NCBI GenBank assembly: GCA_035760665.1
Contig: DASTSN010000076.1
Coordinates: 1 to 44,394, forward strand
DNA: 44,394 nucleotides
Direction of reading: 5' to 3'
DNA from: DASTSN01 sp035760665
GTDB lineage: Bacteria > Bacteroidota > Bacteroidia > Chitinophagales > Chitinophagaceae
Shown here one piece after another: positions 1-7,825 of this stretch. The position numbers were made by a program, and so were the translations under genes. Every line of letters starts with the position of its first letter. Positions within the stretch are counted from its first letter, which is position 1. The notes under the pieces are model-generated. The model did not search any database. It was not told the origin of the DNA and worked only from the letters and a program-made list of their open reading frames with translations.

Positions 1-323
1 ACAAAATTGCCATTAGCAAGTGCGATAATAGCATATAGGCCTACCTGATCATTAGCCGTACTACCTTTGAGCGTACTGATGAGTGAATGGGTGGAACCAT
101 TGTAGAGATATACTGCTCCCACATCTGTCACTGCGCCTTCATCATAATAAGGATCAGCAACCACATAATTGCCATTGGTAAGAACGGTAATAAAACTCCC
201 AAACTGACCGCTGCCTGCCGGGCCGGTGATATTCATTTGCTGAGCCTGCAAGAGGCCAACAGCAGTACAAATCATAAGTCCGGAAAAAATAATTTTCAGG
301 GAACTACTTTTTATTTTTATCAT
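1..323 (-). CDS. Secreted repeat (beta-propeller-like) protein, N-terminal part
   Basis: The gene runs off the left edge, so only about 107 N-terminal residues are visible. The start is ATG at 323 (MIKIKSSSLK). It is followed by a clear signal peptide with a hydrophobic core and a likely cleavage after LLQAQ. The mature part begins with two related units of roughly 57 residues: a glycine-rich turn (GSGQFGSF), then a strand pair ending in LTNGNYVVADP, later echoed by ALANGNFV. This pattern resembles FG-GAP or DUF5650-like surface propeller repeats of Bacteroidota. The family name is recalled, not searched. An upstream ATG (MKNKI) is closed by a stop after five codons, which supports the chosen start. 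A dyad element lies about 126 bp upstream (449-468) and could control it. Function is unknown; adhesion or surface display is only a guess. Confidence 0.7.
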   Translation of the reverse strand, partial: MIKIKSSSLKIIFSGLMICTAVGLLQAQQMNITGPAGSGQFGSFITVLTNGNYVVADPYYDEGAVTDVGAVYLYNGSTHSLISTLKGSTANDQVGLYAIIALANGNF

Positions 324-448
324 AATCAGATTTTGTTTTTCATAGATGTAATAAACAGGATACGCAGTTTCTTTTTTTATCAAACCAGAAAGTTTTAAAA
401 AAGTGGCTTGCGTTCTAATTACAAATTGCTCCCAAAGTCCCGTACGAA

Positions 449-545
449 CAATACCTACAAAGGAGTATTTTTGAGTAATCTGCTTGATACTTCGGCCAGG
501 AATATTATTTTTAGTTGTTAAATCATCCCGGCTATCCGAAATTTT
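449..545 (+). repeat. Imperfect direct repeat, copy 1 (remnant of a kinase leader)
   Basis: This stretch matches 1477-1575 along almost its whole length, beginning with the same AATAC-N10-GTATT dyad and continuing through a near-identical block TATTATTTTTAGTTGTTAAA. Read in the frame equivalent to the kinase gene, copy 1 still spells ILFLVVKS, but the position of the kinase start codon is a TGA and the frame closes soon after. It also contains the 3' end of the minus-strand gene at 518-853. I infer a partial duplication of the kinase promoter and 5' end, now decaying, or two copies of a dispersed regulatory element. Confidence 0.75.
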
Positions 546-853
546 TTATACCAAAATCGTCCTTCCCGGCTGATACTGATTTTTTTTATCGGCAACCATT
601 CTTTCCAGTAATCATTTTTATATTTCCATCGCAACTGAATAAATTGGTCATTGTTGGCGATCAGTTGAATATCATCTGCCCCTGAAACTGTTTTTTTACT
701 ACTTCTGCAAGCCAGATACGTTGGTGTTCTTTGATTTATCCACACAGTACTACTGACGCCAAAGTAAAGCCAACCAGGTATATTAACTTCATATAATGTG
801 TTAGTTTCCGTTTCCTGTAAAGCAATGCCTTGCAAGCAAAACGGCTCATCCAT
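518..853 (-). CDS. Hypothetical protein, 111 aa
   Basis: A small open frame lying 34 bp downstream of the gene at 888-1337 and probably co-transcribed with it. The start at 853 (MDEPFCLQG) is the first ATG, but the frame stays open upstream into the neighbouring gene, so the true start may be earlier or the gene may be a fragment. There is no signal peptide and no membrane segment. The protein is rich in aromatic residues (W, Y, F) in the C-terminal half, with short alternating strands such as IQLRWKYKNDYWKEWLPI that suggest a beta fold. Its last codons lie inside repeat copy 1 (449-545), so its C-terminus may be a product of that duplication. I do not recognise the family. It could be a spurious or decayed gene. 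Confidence 0.4.
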   Translation of the reverse strand: MDEPFCLQGIALQETETNTLYEVNIPGWLYFGVSSTVWINQRTPTYLACRSSKKTVSGADDIQLIANNDQFIQLRWKYKNDYWKEWLPIKKISISREGRFWYKKFRIAGMI

Positions 854-887
854 TGCAAGATTTCTCGAGGTATTGACATGAACCTGG

Positions 888-1337
888 TCAATATTTTACA
901 AGATTCAGATTATATATGTAGCAGTCCGATTCACTATCATATTCCAGCGTTGATCTAAAATCACTATTGATTTTTATTTCTTTAAAACCGCATTCTTCAC
1001 CATCAATTGTTCGATATTTGCTTCCTTTCCAATACAGTTTTGCTCCAAAAAAATCAGGCTTTGATTCGGCATAATAATAAAAGATTCTGTTCCAGGTTTC
1101 CAGTGAAAGGGTTTCACCGGGACTCAGGTTATACCAGGCCTTTGTTTGCCAATCCTCCTCAACATCTGTTGCCCTGTTATACGGCATCATAACAATAGCA
1201 ACTGAGATCAATCTTTTTATTTTATTCTTAATATTGAGTTTAAAAATAACATGTTCATGCTTTATTGTTTTTTCACTGATTGTACTTTTCCCCGTGACGA
1301 ACAGTGAAAAAAGTAGCCCTAGTAAAAGTTTTGTCAT
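888..1337 (-). CDS. Secreted DUF1036-like protein, 149 aa
   Basis: The N-terminus MTKLLLGLLFSLFVTG is a short signal peptide starting at 1337. The mature protein contains the order: W-x-T-K-A-W-Y-x-L-S-P-G-E-T, then R-x-F-Y-Y-Y-A-E, then Y-W-K-G, then a cysteine (EECGF). This order (W..W..PG..RYYY.AE..W.G..C) resembles the DUF1036 family of small exported proteins. The assignment is from memory and tentative. Length of about 150 residues suits a single domain. It is followed by the 111-aa gene and is divergent from the histidine kinase at 1499, so the shared upstream region 1338-1498 may carry both promoters. No catalytic motif is visible. Function is unknown. Confidence 0.6.
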   Translation of the reverse strand: MTKLLLGLLFSLFVTGKSTISEKTIKHEHVIFKLNIKNKIKRLISVAIVMMPYNRATDVEEDWQTKAWYNLSPGETLSLETWNRIFYYYAESKPDFFGAKLYWKGSKYRTIDGEECGFKEIKINSDFRSTLEYDSESDCYIYNLNLVKY

Positions 1338-1469
1338 GCATTTAGTATTTAAGATTACTCAAACTGTGTTTTACCTGCGTGTTTTAGTGTTACTTCAGCC
1401 ATTCTGACTGGTGGCGAAGAGAAAAAAACAAAGGATCAGATATAGTTGCAAGTTGTTTCTTTTGCCTTT

Positions 1470-1501
1470 TTTGCACAATACCTAAAAAGGAGTATTTTTT
1501 G
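1470..1501 (+). promoter_or_regulatory. Probable promoter and dyad of the histidine kinase
   Basis: TTTG at 1470-1473, then exactly 19 bases, then TA plus a T run ending in TTTG (1493-1501) fit the Bacteroidota -33/-7 promoter with one extra base in the -7 box. Between and across them sits the dyad AATAC-N10-GTATT (about 1477-1497), also present in repeat copy 1 at 449-468. A regulator binding the dyad would cover the -7 region. Transcription would start near 1507, after the TTG codon at 1499. Confidence 0.45.
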
Positions 1502-1575
1502 ATCAGCTGCTTGACACTTCAATCAAGGATATTATTTTTAGTTGTTAAATCACCCCTGGCTATTCGTAATTTATT
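1477..1575 (+). repeat. Imperfect direct repeat, copy 2 (kinase leader)
   Basis: Second copy of the repeat at 449-545. It carries the AATAC-N10-GTATT dyad, the likely -7 box and the first 25 or so codons of the histidine kinase frame. Most differences between copies are substitutions, with small indels only toward the 3' end. Confidence 0.75.
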
Positions 1576-3460
1576 TTTATATCTCTTTGTTTTTTTTGTT
1601 TGCCTGCTTCGGTTACCCGCTGCTGCGCAGGTTTCTTTTTTTTATAATGAAACACCGGTTGCAGACAGGGGCGATATGGTACTGGCATATGCGGACACCT
1701 CGCACGACCGGTCGCTTCAACGCTATGAGAAAATAAAATCACGTTTATCAGCGCTGGATAAAGATGAAGTGAACCTGAGTTATAAAGATGAAATGTTATG
1801 GCTGTGGATACCGGTTCGTTTTTTTGGGGAAGCCGATAAGATACAAAACATCATGGTGCGTAACCCGCACATCAATTTTCTCGGTGCCTGGTTGTTTCAA
1901 AACGATAGCTTGCGGCAGCGTTTCAACCTAACGGGTGATCACCTGCCATTTGCGGCCAGGGCCAGCTATTATCCGGATTATATTTTCCCTTTACCGGAGA
2001 AAAACAAATCATCCCTCAGCCTGTTGCTGCTGATTGATAAACGGAACGAACAGCTCAACATTCCCATACATGCACTTTCGGTTAATGGTCTTAGTGAGTA
2101 TAACCGAAAAAAAAACCTGCTGGCGGGATTAATTACCGGCTTAAGCCTGTTCCTGTTTTTGTTCAGCCTCTTTTTGTATTACAATATGCGGGAACAGCTG
2201 TATGTATACTACGGACTTTACATACTGGCTGCATTCACCTACATTTTCAGTGATTACGGTTATCTTTTCATGTATTTTTTTCCGCATCACCCAGCGGTGG
2301 CTGATTTTACCAGGCCTTTTGCCATCACCCTGGCCACGCCCTTGTATATGATGTTTGCCTTAAAACTGCTGGATGTGCGCCGTCAACTGCCAACTTATTA
2401 TTCTTGGTGTATGCGCTACCTGCTGCTCTATGGGTTACTTTTTATTGGCTGCCTGTTCTTTTTATCGCAAACTGGCATTATCCGGCTGATACTGGTTTTG
2501 CTGATGCAGTTTTTTCAAAGCCTCACGACGCTGATTATTTTTTTTGTGGCTCTGGCAGGATGGCGAAAAAAAATTTCTTATGCGGCATATATCATGGCAT
2601 CCAGCACGGTATTGTTGCTTTCTTTTTTTGGCTTCATGCTATTTGTTTCGGGGTATGTACCTGATACCTTTTTTACACGTAACCTGATGAATATCGGTTT
2701 TTCCGCCGAGCTCAGTATTCTTGCGTTTGTATTGACCCTGCGTTTTAAAAATTATAAAGTTCAGTTAGAAAAAATGCTACGGCAGGTAAACCTGGAACAG
2801 GAGCAGATTTTTAAAAGCATCAGTGATTACCAGGAAAAGGAAATGCAGCGATTCAGCAGCCTGCTGCACGATTCGGTAGGTGCCCGCTTGTCTTCTATTC
2901 GGCTCAACCTGGAATCGGCCAGTACCCGTCCGTCGCATACTGGTAACAGTGAAAAAATTCAGCATGTTATTCAGGACATCGGTGCATTAGCTGATGAGGT
3001 AAGAGCGTTTTCACATAACCTTTCTCCGCTACTTTTACAGGAAAAAGGACTGGTTGATTCCATTCGCCAGATTTCCGAACGCGTCAACCAGTCGGGTGAA
3101 TTATTCATTCAGTTTGAAAGTATTGGCAGCCAAAGGCATGTATCCTACCGTTACGAGCTGATGATTTACAACATCCTGCAGGAGCTGATTCAAAACATCA
3201 TCAAACATGCCGGAGCCAGCGAGGTGATCATCCAGCTCATGATGGAACCGGAATTGATCTCAATATTTGTAGAAGATAACGGAGAGGGTTTTGAAAAAAA
3301 ATTACACAAAGACGGATTAGGTTTTTATCAAATCAGACAGTTGATTAAATTCGTACGCGGAAATTTTTATGTGGAATCCTCTCCGGGAAATGGTTGCAGG
3401 GTATCCATTGAATTTCCGGTTTTACCAGATGAAATCGACCACCCGTATCATAATCGTTGA
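1499..3460 (+). CDS. 7TM-DISM sensor histidine kinase (HisKA_3/NarL type)
   Basis: Membrane sensor kinase of about 650 residues. In order: a signal peptide (hydrophobic run ending in RLPAAAQ, residues 27-44), an extracytoplasmic beta domain to about residue 200 (7TMR-DISM extracellular type), seven hydrophobic segments from about 205 to 420, a short coiled coil (LEKMLRQVNLEQEQIF), the dimerisation/phosphoacceptor helix FSSLLHDSVGARLSS with His457, and a C-terminal ATPase domain with N box (ELIQNIIKHA) and G boxes (VEDNGEGF, GLGFYQI). It should phosphorylate the regulator encoded next, whose reading frame begins inside the kinase's last 32 bases. The start is uncertain: there is no in-frame ATG before the mature domain. 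TTG at 1499 has AGGAG seven bases upstream, but the apparent promoter overlaps it. TTG at 1511 or the ATT codon at 1562 (giving a compact signal peptide) are alternatives. Confidence 0.85.
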   Translation: MISCLTLQSRILFLVVKSPLAIRNLFLYLFVFFVCLLRLPAAAQVSFFYNETPVADRGDMVLAYADTSHDRSLQRYEKIKSRLSALDKDEVNLSYKDEMLWLWIPVRFFGEADKIQNIMVRNPHINFLGAWLFQNDSLRQRFNLTGDHLPFAARASYYPDYIFPLPEKNKSSLSLLLLIDKRNEQLNIPIHALSVNGLSEYNRKKNLLAGLITGLSLFLFLFSLFLYYNMREQLYVYYGLYILAAFTYIFSDYGYLFMYFFPHHPAVADFTRPFAITLATPLYMMFALKLLDVRRQLPTYYSWCMRYLLLYGLLFIGCLFFLSQTGIIRLILVLLMQFFQSLTTLIIFFVALAGWRKKISYAAYIMASSTVLLLSFFGFMLFVSGYVPDTFFTRNLMNIGFSAELSILAFVLTLRFKNYKVQLEKMLRQVNLEQEQIFKSISDYQEKEMQRFSSLLHDSVGARLSSIRLNLESASTRPSHTGNSEKIQHVIQDIGALADEVRAFSHNLSPLLLQEKGLVDSIRQISERVNQSGELFIQFESIGSQRHVSYRYELMIYNILQELIQNIIKHAGASEVIIQLMMEPELISIFVEDNGEGFEKKLHKDGLGFYQIRQLIKFVRGNFYVESSPGNGCRVSIEFPVLPDEIDHPYHNR

Positions 3461-4041
3461 CGACCATCCTTTTTTTTTCTGACGGTATTATTAATGCGCT
3501 GCAGCCGTACCAGCAATACCAGGTTGCCGGTGCTTTTCACCATGGGCACGATGTGTTGCCACAGGTAAAAAATTTATGTCCCGATATCATCATCCTTGAT
3601 ATAAACCTGCCCGGGATAACCGGGTTGGAACTCTTAACACCACTGAAAAAAGATTTTCCCCAGCTAAAAATTATGCTGCTGAGCATGTATATGCCATCAG
3701 ATGTTCAGTTGGGCCCCGATAATGAACTAATCGATGCTTATGTTTTAAAAAATTCCGGAACCGAAACTTTACTGGCTGCCCTGCAAGAGCTAACAGCAGG
3801 CAAAAGATTTTTTGATCCAACTATAAAAAATAATAATCATCATAGCCAGGATAAATTCAGCCAGCAGCTGAAATTGAGTTCCAGAGAAAAAGATATCATT
3901 CGTTTATTAAAGGAAGGATTGACCAACCGGGAAGTTGCTGCAAAACTCTTTATCAGCGAGCTTACAGTTAAGACACACCGAAAAAATATTATGGCTAAAC
4001 TCGGCGTCAGAAATCTTGCCGCACTCTTAAAGAAGATTTAG
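3429..4041 (+). pseudogene. NarL/LuxR-family response regulator, frameshifted in a T9 run
   Basis: Partner regulator of the upstream kinase. The natural start is ATG 3429 (MKSTTRIIIVDDHP), overlapping the kinase end by 32 bp. It carries the acidic pair of the receiver domain. A run of nine T (3470-3478) then puts the frame into TGA; eight T would read straight through as DDHPFFSDGI. The rest of the receiver follows in the next frame, with phosphoacceptor aspartate in IIILDINLPG and the conserved lysine in YVLKNSG. A C-terminal LuxR helix-turn-helix follows (LSSREKDIIRLL ... ELTVKTHRKNIMAKL). The only start in the downstream frame is TTG 3457, which would give a receiver lacking its first strand and acidic pocket. 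With one base removed the protein is 203 aa, normal for the family. Options are a real mutation, phase variation, slippage on the U-run, or a sequencing error. Confidence 0.8.
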
Positions 4042-4060
4042 TGTAGCAGTCCTATTGCAT

Positions 4061-6076
4061 TTAATACTCCAATAAACGCTGCACATATTCGTCCAGCCTG
4101 GCTTTTGCCAAAAAATTTTTTTCTAACTCGGTGTTAAAAGGTACTGGTGTGTCTAAACTTGCGCAACGCATAACAGGAGCATCCAGCAGGGGAAAACAAT
4201 GTTCGGCAATCCAGGCTGCAATCTCTCCGCCGATACCACCGGTCAGTGTATCTTCATGAAGAATCAGTACCCTGCCGGTTCGCTGTACCGCTGCTCGAAC
4301 TGCCACATAATCCAGCGGCAGTAATGTTCGCAGATCCAGGATATCAATAGAAATTTCAGGGTGCTCAGCAGCAAAGTCCTCGGCCCAGTGCACACCAGCG
4401 CCGTAAGTGATAATGGAAATTTCGTCTCCGGCCCGCACATGTCTGGCTTTCCCGATTTCTGTTTCATAATATAGCTCGGGCACCTGGCCGCTAACGCTCC
4501 TGTATAAGGCCTTATGCTCAAAAAACAGCACAGGATTCGGATCGTTGATGGCAGCAATGAGTAAACCCTTCGCGTCGATTGGCGTGGACGGGTAAACCAC
4601 TTTTAATCCGGGTACATGCGTAAACCAGGATTCGTTGCTTTGCGAATGAAATGGCCCTGCTCCTACACCGGCACCGGTCGGCATACGTATCACCACATCA
4701 GCCTGCTGTCCCCAACGATAATGGATTTTGGCAAGATTATTTACAATCTGGTTAAAGCCCACCGAAACAAAATCGGCAAACTGCATTTCCACCATTGCTT
4801 TAAAACCTTCGAGGCTCAGGCCAAGCGCAGCACCAATTATGGCACTTTCACAAAGGGGCGTATTGCGTACCCGTTGCCTGCCAAATTCCTGAACGAAGCC
4901 TTCTGTAATCTTAAAGGCACCACCATACTCTGCAATGTCCTGTCCCATCAGCACCAGGTTTGCATGGGCACTCATACTTTGGTGCAATCCTTCTTTCACA
5001 GCATCGATAAAGCGCTTCTCCCGCATAGTGTATTGCGCAGTTGGCGTGTTTTCTATATCATTTATCACAATCGAAGAACGTTGATTGCCGGCTGGCGGTC
5101 GTTTATATACATCTTCAAGTTCTTCTTCCTCATCGGGATGTATGGCTGCTGTGGTAAACCCTGTCTTTAATTCTTCTTCGATTTTTTCTTTAAACTCCTC
5201 CCTGATTTGTGCAATTTCCTGTTCGGATAAAACTTGTTGTTCCAGCAAATATTTTTCGTAATTATCAATCGGATCTTTTAGTTTCCAGATATCAAAGAGT
5301 TTTTGAGGAACATATTTGGTACCGCTGGCTTCTTCATGGCCGCGCATCCGAAACGTCATGCATTCAACCAGGTACGGCTTTTGATTTTTGATACAGTAAT
5401 CCCGAATGCCTCTAATCGTATCAAATACCGTTAGCACATTATTGCCGTCTATTTGCACTGCCTCCATACCGTAACCTTTGGCTTTGTCGGTCAGGCTGAT
5501 GCACCGGTACTGCTCGCTCACCGGTGTACTCAGGCCGTAGCCATTATTTTCGATGATAAAAATAACGGGCAGGTCCCAGACAGCAGCAACATTCAGCGCT
5601 TCATGAAAATCACCCTCACTGGTGCCACCCTCGCCGGTAAACGCCAGTGATACTTTGTTTTCCTGGCGAAGTTTATGCGCCAGCGCCACGCCATCGGCAA
5701 TAGCCAGCTGAGGGCCCAGGTGTGATATCATGCCACAGATATGATGCGCCCTGTTGCCAAAGTGAAAACTGCGCTCACGTCCTTTGCTATAACCATCTTT
5801 ACTTCCCTGCCATTGCCGGAATAATTGATGGAGCGGCATGTTGCGTGACGTAAAGACCCCAAGGTTGCGATGCAGGGGCATAATCCATTCATCCGGCTCC
5901 AGTGCCAGGGTGGCCCCTACGGCGATGGCTTCCTGCCCGATACCACTAAACCATTTGGAGATTTTTCCCTGGCGCAACAGCACCAGCATCTTTTCCTCGA
6001 TCATCCGCGGCCAGAGCAGATGATGAAACAGCGTTCGCAACTGCTCGTTCGTATATGCTTTACGGTCAAACTGCAT
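4061..6076 (-). CDS. 2-oxoacid dehydrogenase E1, alpha-beta fusion
   Basis: Thiamine-diphosphate E1 component of a branched-chain 2-oxoacid or pyruvate-type dehydrogenase complex, with both subunits in one chain. Numbering here is from the longer frame starting at 6124. The alpha half (to about 345) has the TPP motif from TGEGGTSEGDFHEA to FIIENN (residues 163-194) and the phosphorylation-loop-like MRGHEEASG. A charged linker (about 345-365) leads to the beta half with GQDIAEYGGAF, ESAIIGAALG and the active-site histidine in GPFHSQSNE. I chose ATG 6076 (MQFDRKAYT). Homologues start near there, and a TATGTTTG -7 box at 6122-6129 would place transcription start downstream of the ATG at 6124. 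ATG 6091 is possible. It follows the small membrane protein gene by under 60 bp and converges on the response regulator (19-bp gap). Substrate cannot be decided from sequence; E2 and E3 are not nearby. Confidence 0.92.
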   Translation of the reverse strand: MQFDRKAYTNEQLRTLFHHLLWPRMIEEKMLVLLRQGKISKWFSGIGQEAIAVGATLALEPDEWIMPLHRNLGVFTSRNMPLHQLFRQWQGSKDGYSKGRERSFHFGNRAHHICGMISHLGPQLAIADGVALAHKLRQENKVSLAFTGEGGTSEGDFHEALNVAAVWDLPVIFIIENNGYGLSTPVSEQYRCISLTDKAKGYGMEAVQIDGNNVLTVFDTIRGIRDYCIKNQKPYLVECMTFRMRGHEEASGTKYVPQKLFDIWKLKDPIDNYEKYLLEQQVLSEQEIAQIREEFKEKIEEELKTGFTTAAIHPDEEEELEDVYKRPPAGNQRSSIVINDIENTPTAQYTMREKRFIDAVKEGLHQSMSAHANLVLMGQDIAEYGGAFKITEGFVQEFGRQRVRNTPLCESAIIGAALGLSLEGFKAMVEMQFADFVSVGFNQIVNNLAKIHYRWGQQADVVIRMPTGAGVGAGPFHSQSNESWFTHVPGLKVVYPSTPIDAKGLLIAAINDPNPVLFFEHKALYRSVSGQVPELYYETEIGKARHVRAGDEISIITYGAGVHWAEDFAAEHPEISIDILDLRTLLPLDYVAVRAAVQRTGRVLILHEDTLTGGIGGEIAAWIAEHCFPLLDAPVMRCASLDTPVPFNTELEKNFLAKARLDEYVQRLLEY

Positions 6077-6132
6077 AGAGCGAATTTCCATTATTCGGTT
6101 GGAAATAACAAAGACATTTGACAAACATATCT

Positions 6133-6486
6133 TTACCGTTTTGTTTCTTTTTCAACGGATCCGGAAAACAACAAAAACGAAAGAAAGGAAAGCGCCAGCG
6201 AGAACCAGAATGCCGGCCAGAACCCGTCTACGATAAAACCACTGACGATTTTACCAGCCAGCAAAATCATCAGGGTGTTAATGACCAGCAGGAAGAGGCC
6301 AAGCGTTAATATGGTTATGGGCAGGGTTAGAATGATAAGAACCGGTTTCACAAAAAAATTGAGCAGTCCAAGTACAATCGCCACGATTACGGCTGTCCAG
6401 TATGTGTTTATGTGAATACCGGGAATAATCGAAGCCAGTCCCAGGGCAATGGCGGCTACCACCAGTATGCGGATGATAAAGTTCAT
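6133..6486 (-). CDS. Phage-holin-superfamily-IV type membrane protein (YvlD-like)
   Basis: A 117-aa protein with four hydrophobic segments: residues 1-22, 29-50, 52-75 and 90-110. It contains the family-typical order GLLNFFVKPVLIILTLPITI, then LGLFLLVINTLMI, then a loop GFIVDGFW before the last segment. This matches the Mycobacterial 4-TMS holin superfamily (PF04020), widespread in bacteria with no phage link. The sequence shows no phage genes here. It sits between an M16 peptidase gene (31 bp upstream) and E1 (downstream). The role is likely in the cell envelope but not known. Confidence 0.85.
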   Translation of the reverse strand: MNFIIRILVVAAIALGLASIIPGIHINTYWTAVIVAIVLGLLNFFVKPVLIILTLPITILTLGLFLLVINTLMILLAGKIVSGFIVDGFWPAFWFSLALSFLSFLLFSGSVEKETKR

Positions 6487-6516
6487 TGAAAAATTTCTTC
6501 TTAAGGTAAGAAGAAA

Positions 6517-7791
6517 TCAAACGACGATCAATTCATAAAATTCATCCGGGTTGAGATATTTTCTGGCCAGTTCCCGCAGCTCTTCTGCCTGGATAGTTTT
6601 TATGGTGTTAATGGTATCGTAGAAATAGCGCTCATCCAGTTTATTGAGGATGATGTTTTTCCACCTTGCCATTATTTGGAAAGGGCCGTCCAGGTCGCCC
6701 AGGATTAGCCCGATCATGTAGTTTCTCACCAGCATCAGCTCTTCCTCATCAACCAGCTCTTCGCGTAACAGTTTCATTTCCTTGTACACTTCGCTAACAG
6801 CAGCTTCGCAAACATCTTTTCCCGCCTCGGTGCTGATCAGCCAGGCGCTTTGCTGCATATTATTCTGCAGGTAGCTGTGAATGCCATAGGTATATCCTTT
6901 ATCCTCCCGGATATTGGCCATCAGCCGAGAACCAAAGAAGCCGCCAAACAAAGTGTTGAGCACCTGCACTTTCATAAAGTCTGGGTGGTGGCGATTGGGA
7001 AAAGGTCTTGCCATACGGATAGAGCCCTGTACACCGTTGGGGTCGTTGCTGAGCCGGTATTTTTTTTCCGTAGCAGGATGCGCCGGTTTTTCTGCCAGCG
7101 GTTGCGGCTGGTACCCGATATCGCCAAAAAATTCGTTCAGCAGCTCTTCAAAATGATCCGGCAATTTGCCGGCTGCAAAAATGATAAACTGTCCCTGCTG
7201 GTAATATTTTTTATAAAAGGCCAATAGTTGTTCTCTGTTCAGGGCATCAAAATCTTCGTGCCGGCTATACTGCCCGTAAGGATGCTGCTCACCATACAAA
7301 TACGCATCGATCATTCGGTTGGCAATGAAATCACTTTTTTTAAGATTTACAGACAAGCGTTGTTTCATATTCTGTTTGTAAATCTCCAGTTCTTCCTGCG
7401 GAAGAACAGCGTCCGTGATGAGCTCCCGCACCACGGGCAGCAATTCGCGGATGTGCTTATTCAGGCAATGCAGGGTCAGTGATGCTGTTTCGCTGTGACA
7501 GTTCCGGTTAAGATAGGAGCCGTAATATTCAAAATGCTCATTGATGGCAAAGGCTGTTTTCGTAGTGGTGCCGTTTTTTAAAAGAAAGTTAGCTGTAGCT
7601 GCTTCTAAATTTTTAGATTCAAACCAGTTGCCGGCAAAAAATACCCATTCCACCATCATCACTTCTTCGGCTCCGGCATTTACCATATACAGTTCTGCGC
7701 CGTTTTTGAGGGTTGCTCTCTGACAGGATTTTAATTGCAAATGAAAATCGACCGCATCAACAATCGGCGGCGCTGTTTTTCTGTTTATCAT
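6517..7791 (-). CDS. M16 family peptidase, non-catalytic subunit
   Basis: A 424-aa M16 (pitrilysin/insulinase) family protein. The zinc motif HxxEH expected near residues 60-90 is absent: the equivalent stretch reads FESKNLEAATANFLLKNGT. The later substrate-binding feature is kept (REDKGYTYGIHSYLQ). This is the usual arrangement in M16B heterodimers, in which one subunit carries zinc and the other the R/Y pair. The catalytic partner is the next upstream gene (7826-9061) with a 34-bp gap, so the pair is likely co-transcribed and forms one clam-shell enzyme. There is no signal peptide, so a cytoplasmic peptide-degrading role is likely. The start at 7791 has GAAG-type purines six bases upstream. 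Confidence 0.9.
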   Translation of the reverse strand: MINRKTAPPIVDAVDFHLQLKSCQRATLKNGAELYMVNAGAEEVMMVEWVFFAGNWFESKNLEAATANFLLKNGTTTKTAFAINEHFEYYGSYLNRNCHSETASLTLHCLNKHIRELLPVVRELITDAVLPQEELEIYKQNMKQRLSVNLKKSDFIANRMIDAYLYGEQHPYGQYSRHEDFDALNREQLLAFYKKYYQQGQFIIFAAGKLPDHFEELLNEFFGDIGYQPQPLAEKPAHPATEKKYRLSNDPNGVQGSIRMARPFPNRHHPDFMKVQVLNTLFGGFFGSRLMANIREDKGYTYGIHSYLQNNMQQSAWLISTEAGKDVCEAAVSEVYKEMKLLREELVDEEELMLVRNYMIGLILGDLDGPFQIMARWKNIILNKLDERYFYDTINTIKTIQAEELRELARKYLNPDEFYELIVV

Positions 7792-7825
7792 TTCTTCTAT
7801 CCTTCTTTTTACCGCAGGTTGCTAC

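Noticed and set aside
736..744. Isolated perfect DnaA box TTATCCACA
   Set aside because: It is a single site inside a coding frame with no other boxes or AT-rich block nearby; likely chance.
4616..5170. 184-codon plus-strand frame inside the E1 gene
   Set aside because: Antisense to a strongly supported gene with clear motifs; no signal of its own.
6133..6486. Prophage signal from the holin-superfamily protein
   Set aside because: The family is common in non-phage contexts, and no other phage gene, integrase or att-like repeat is present.
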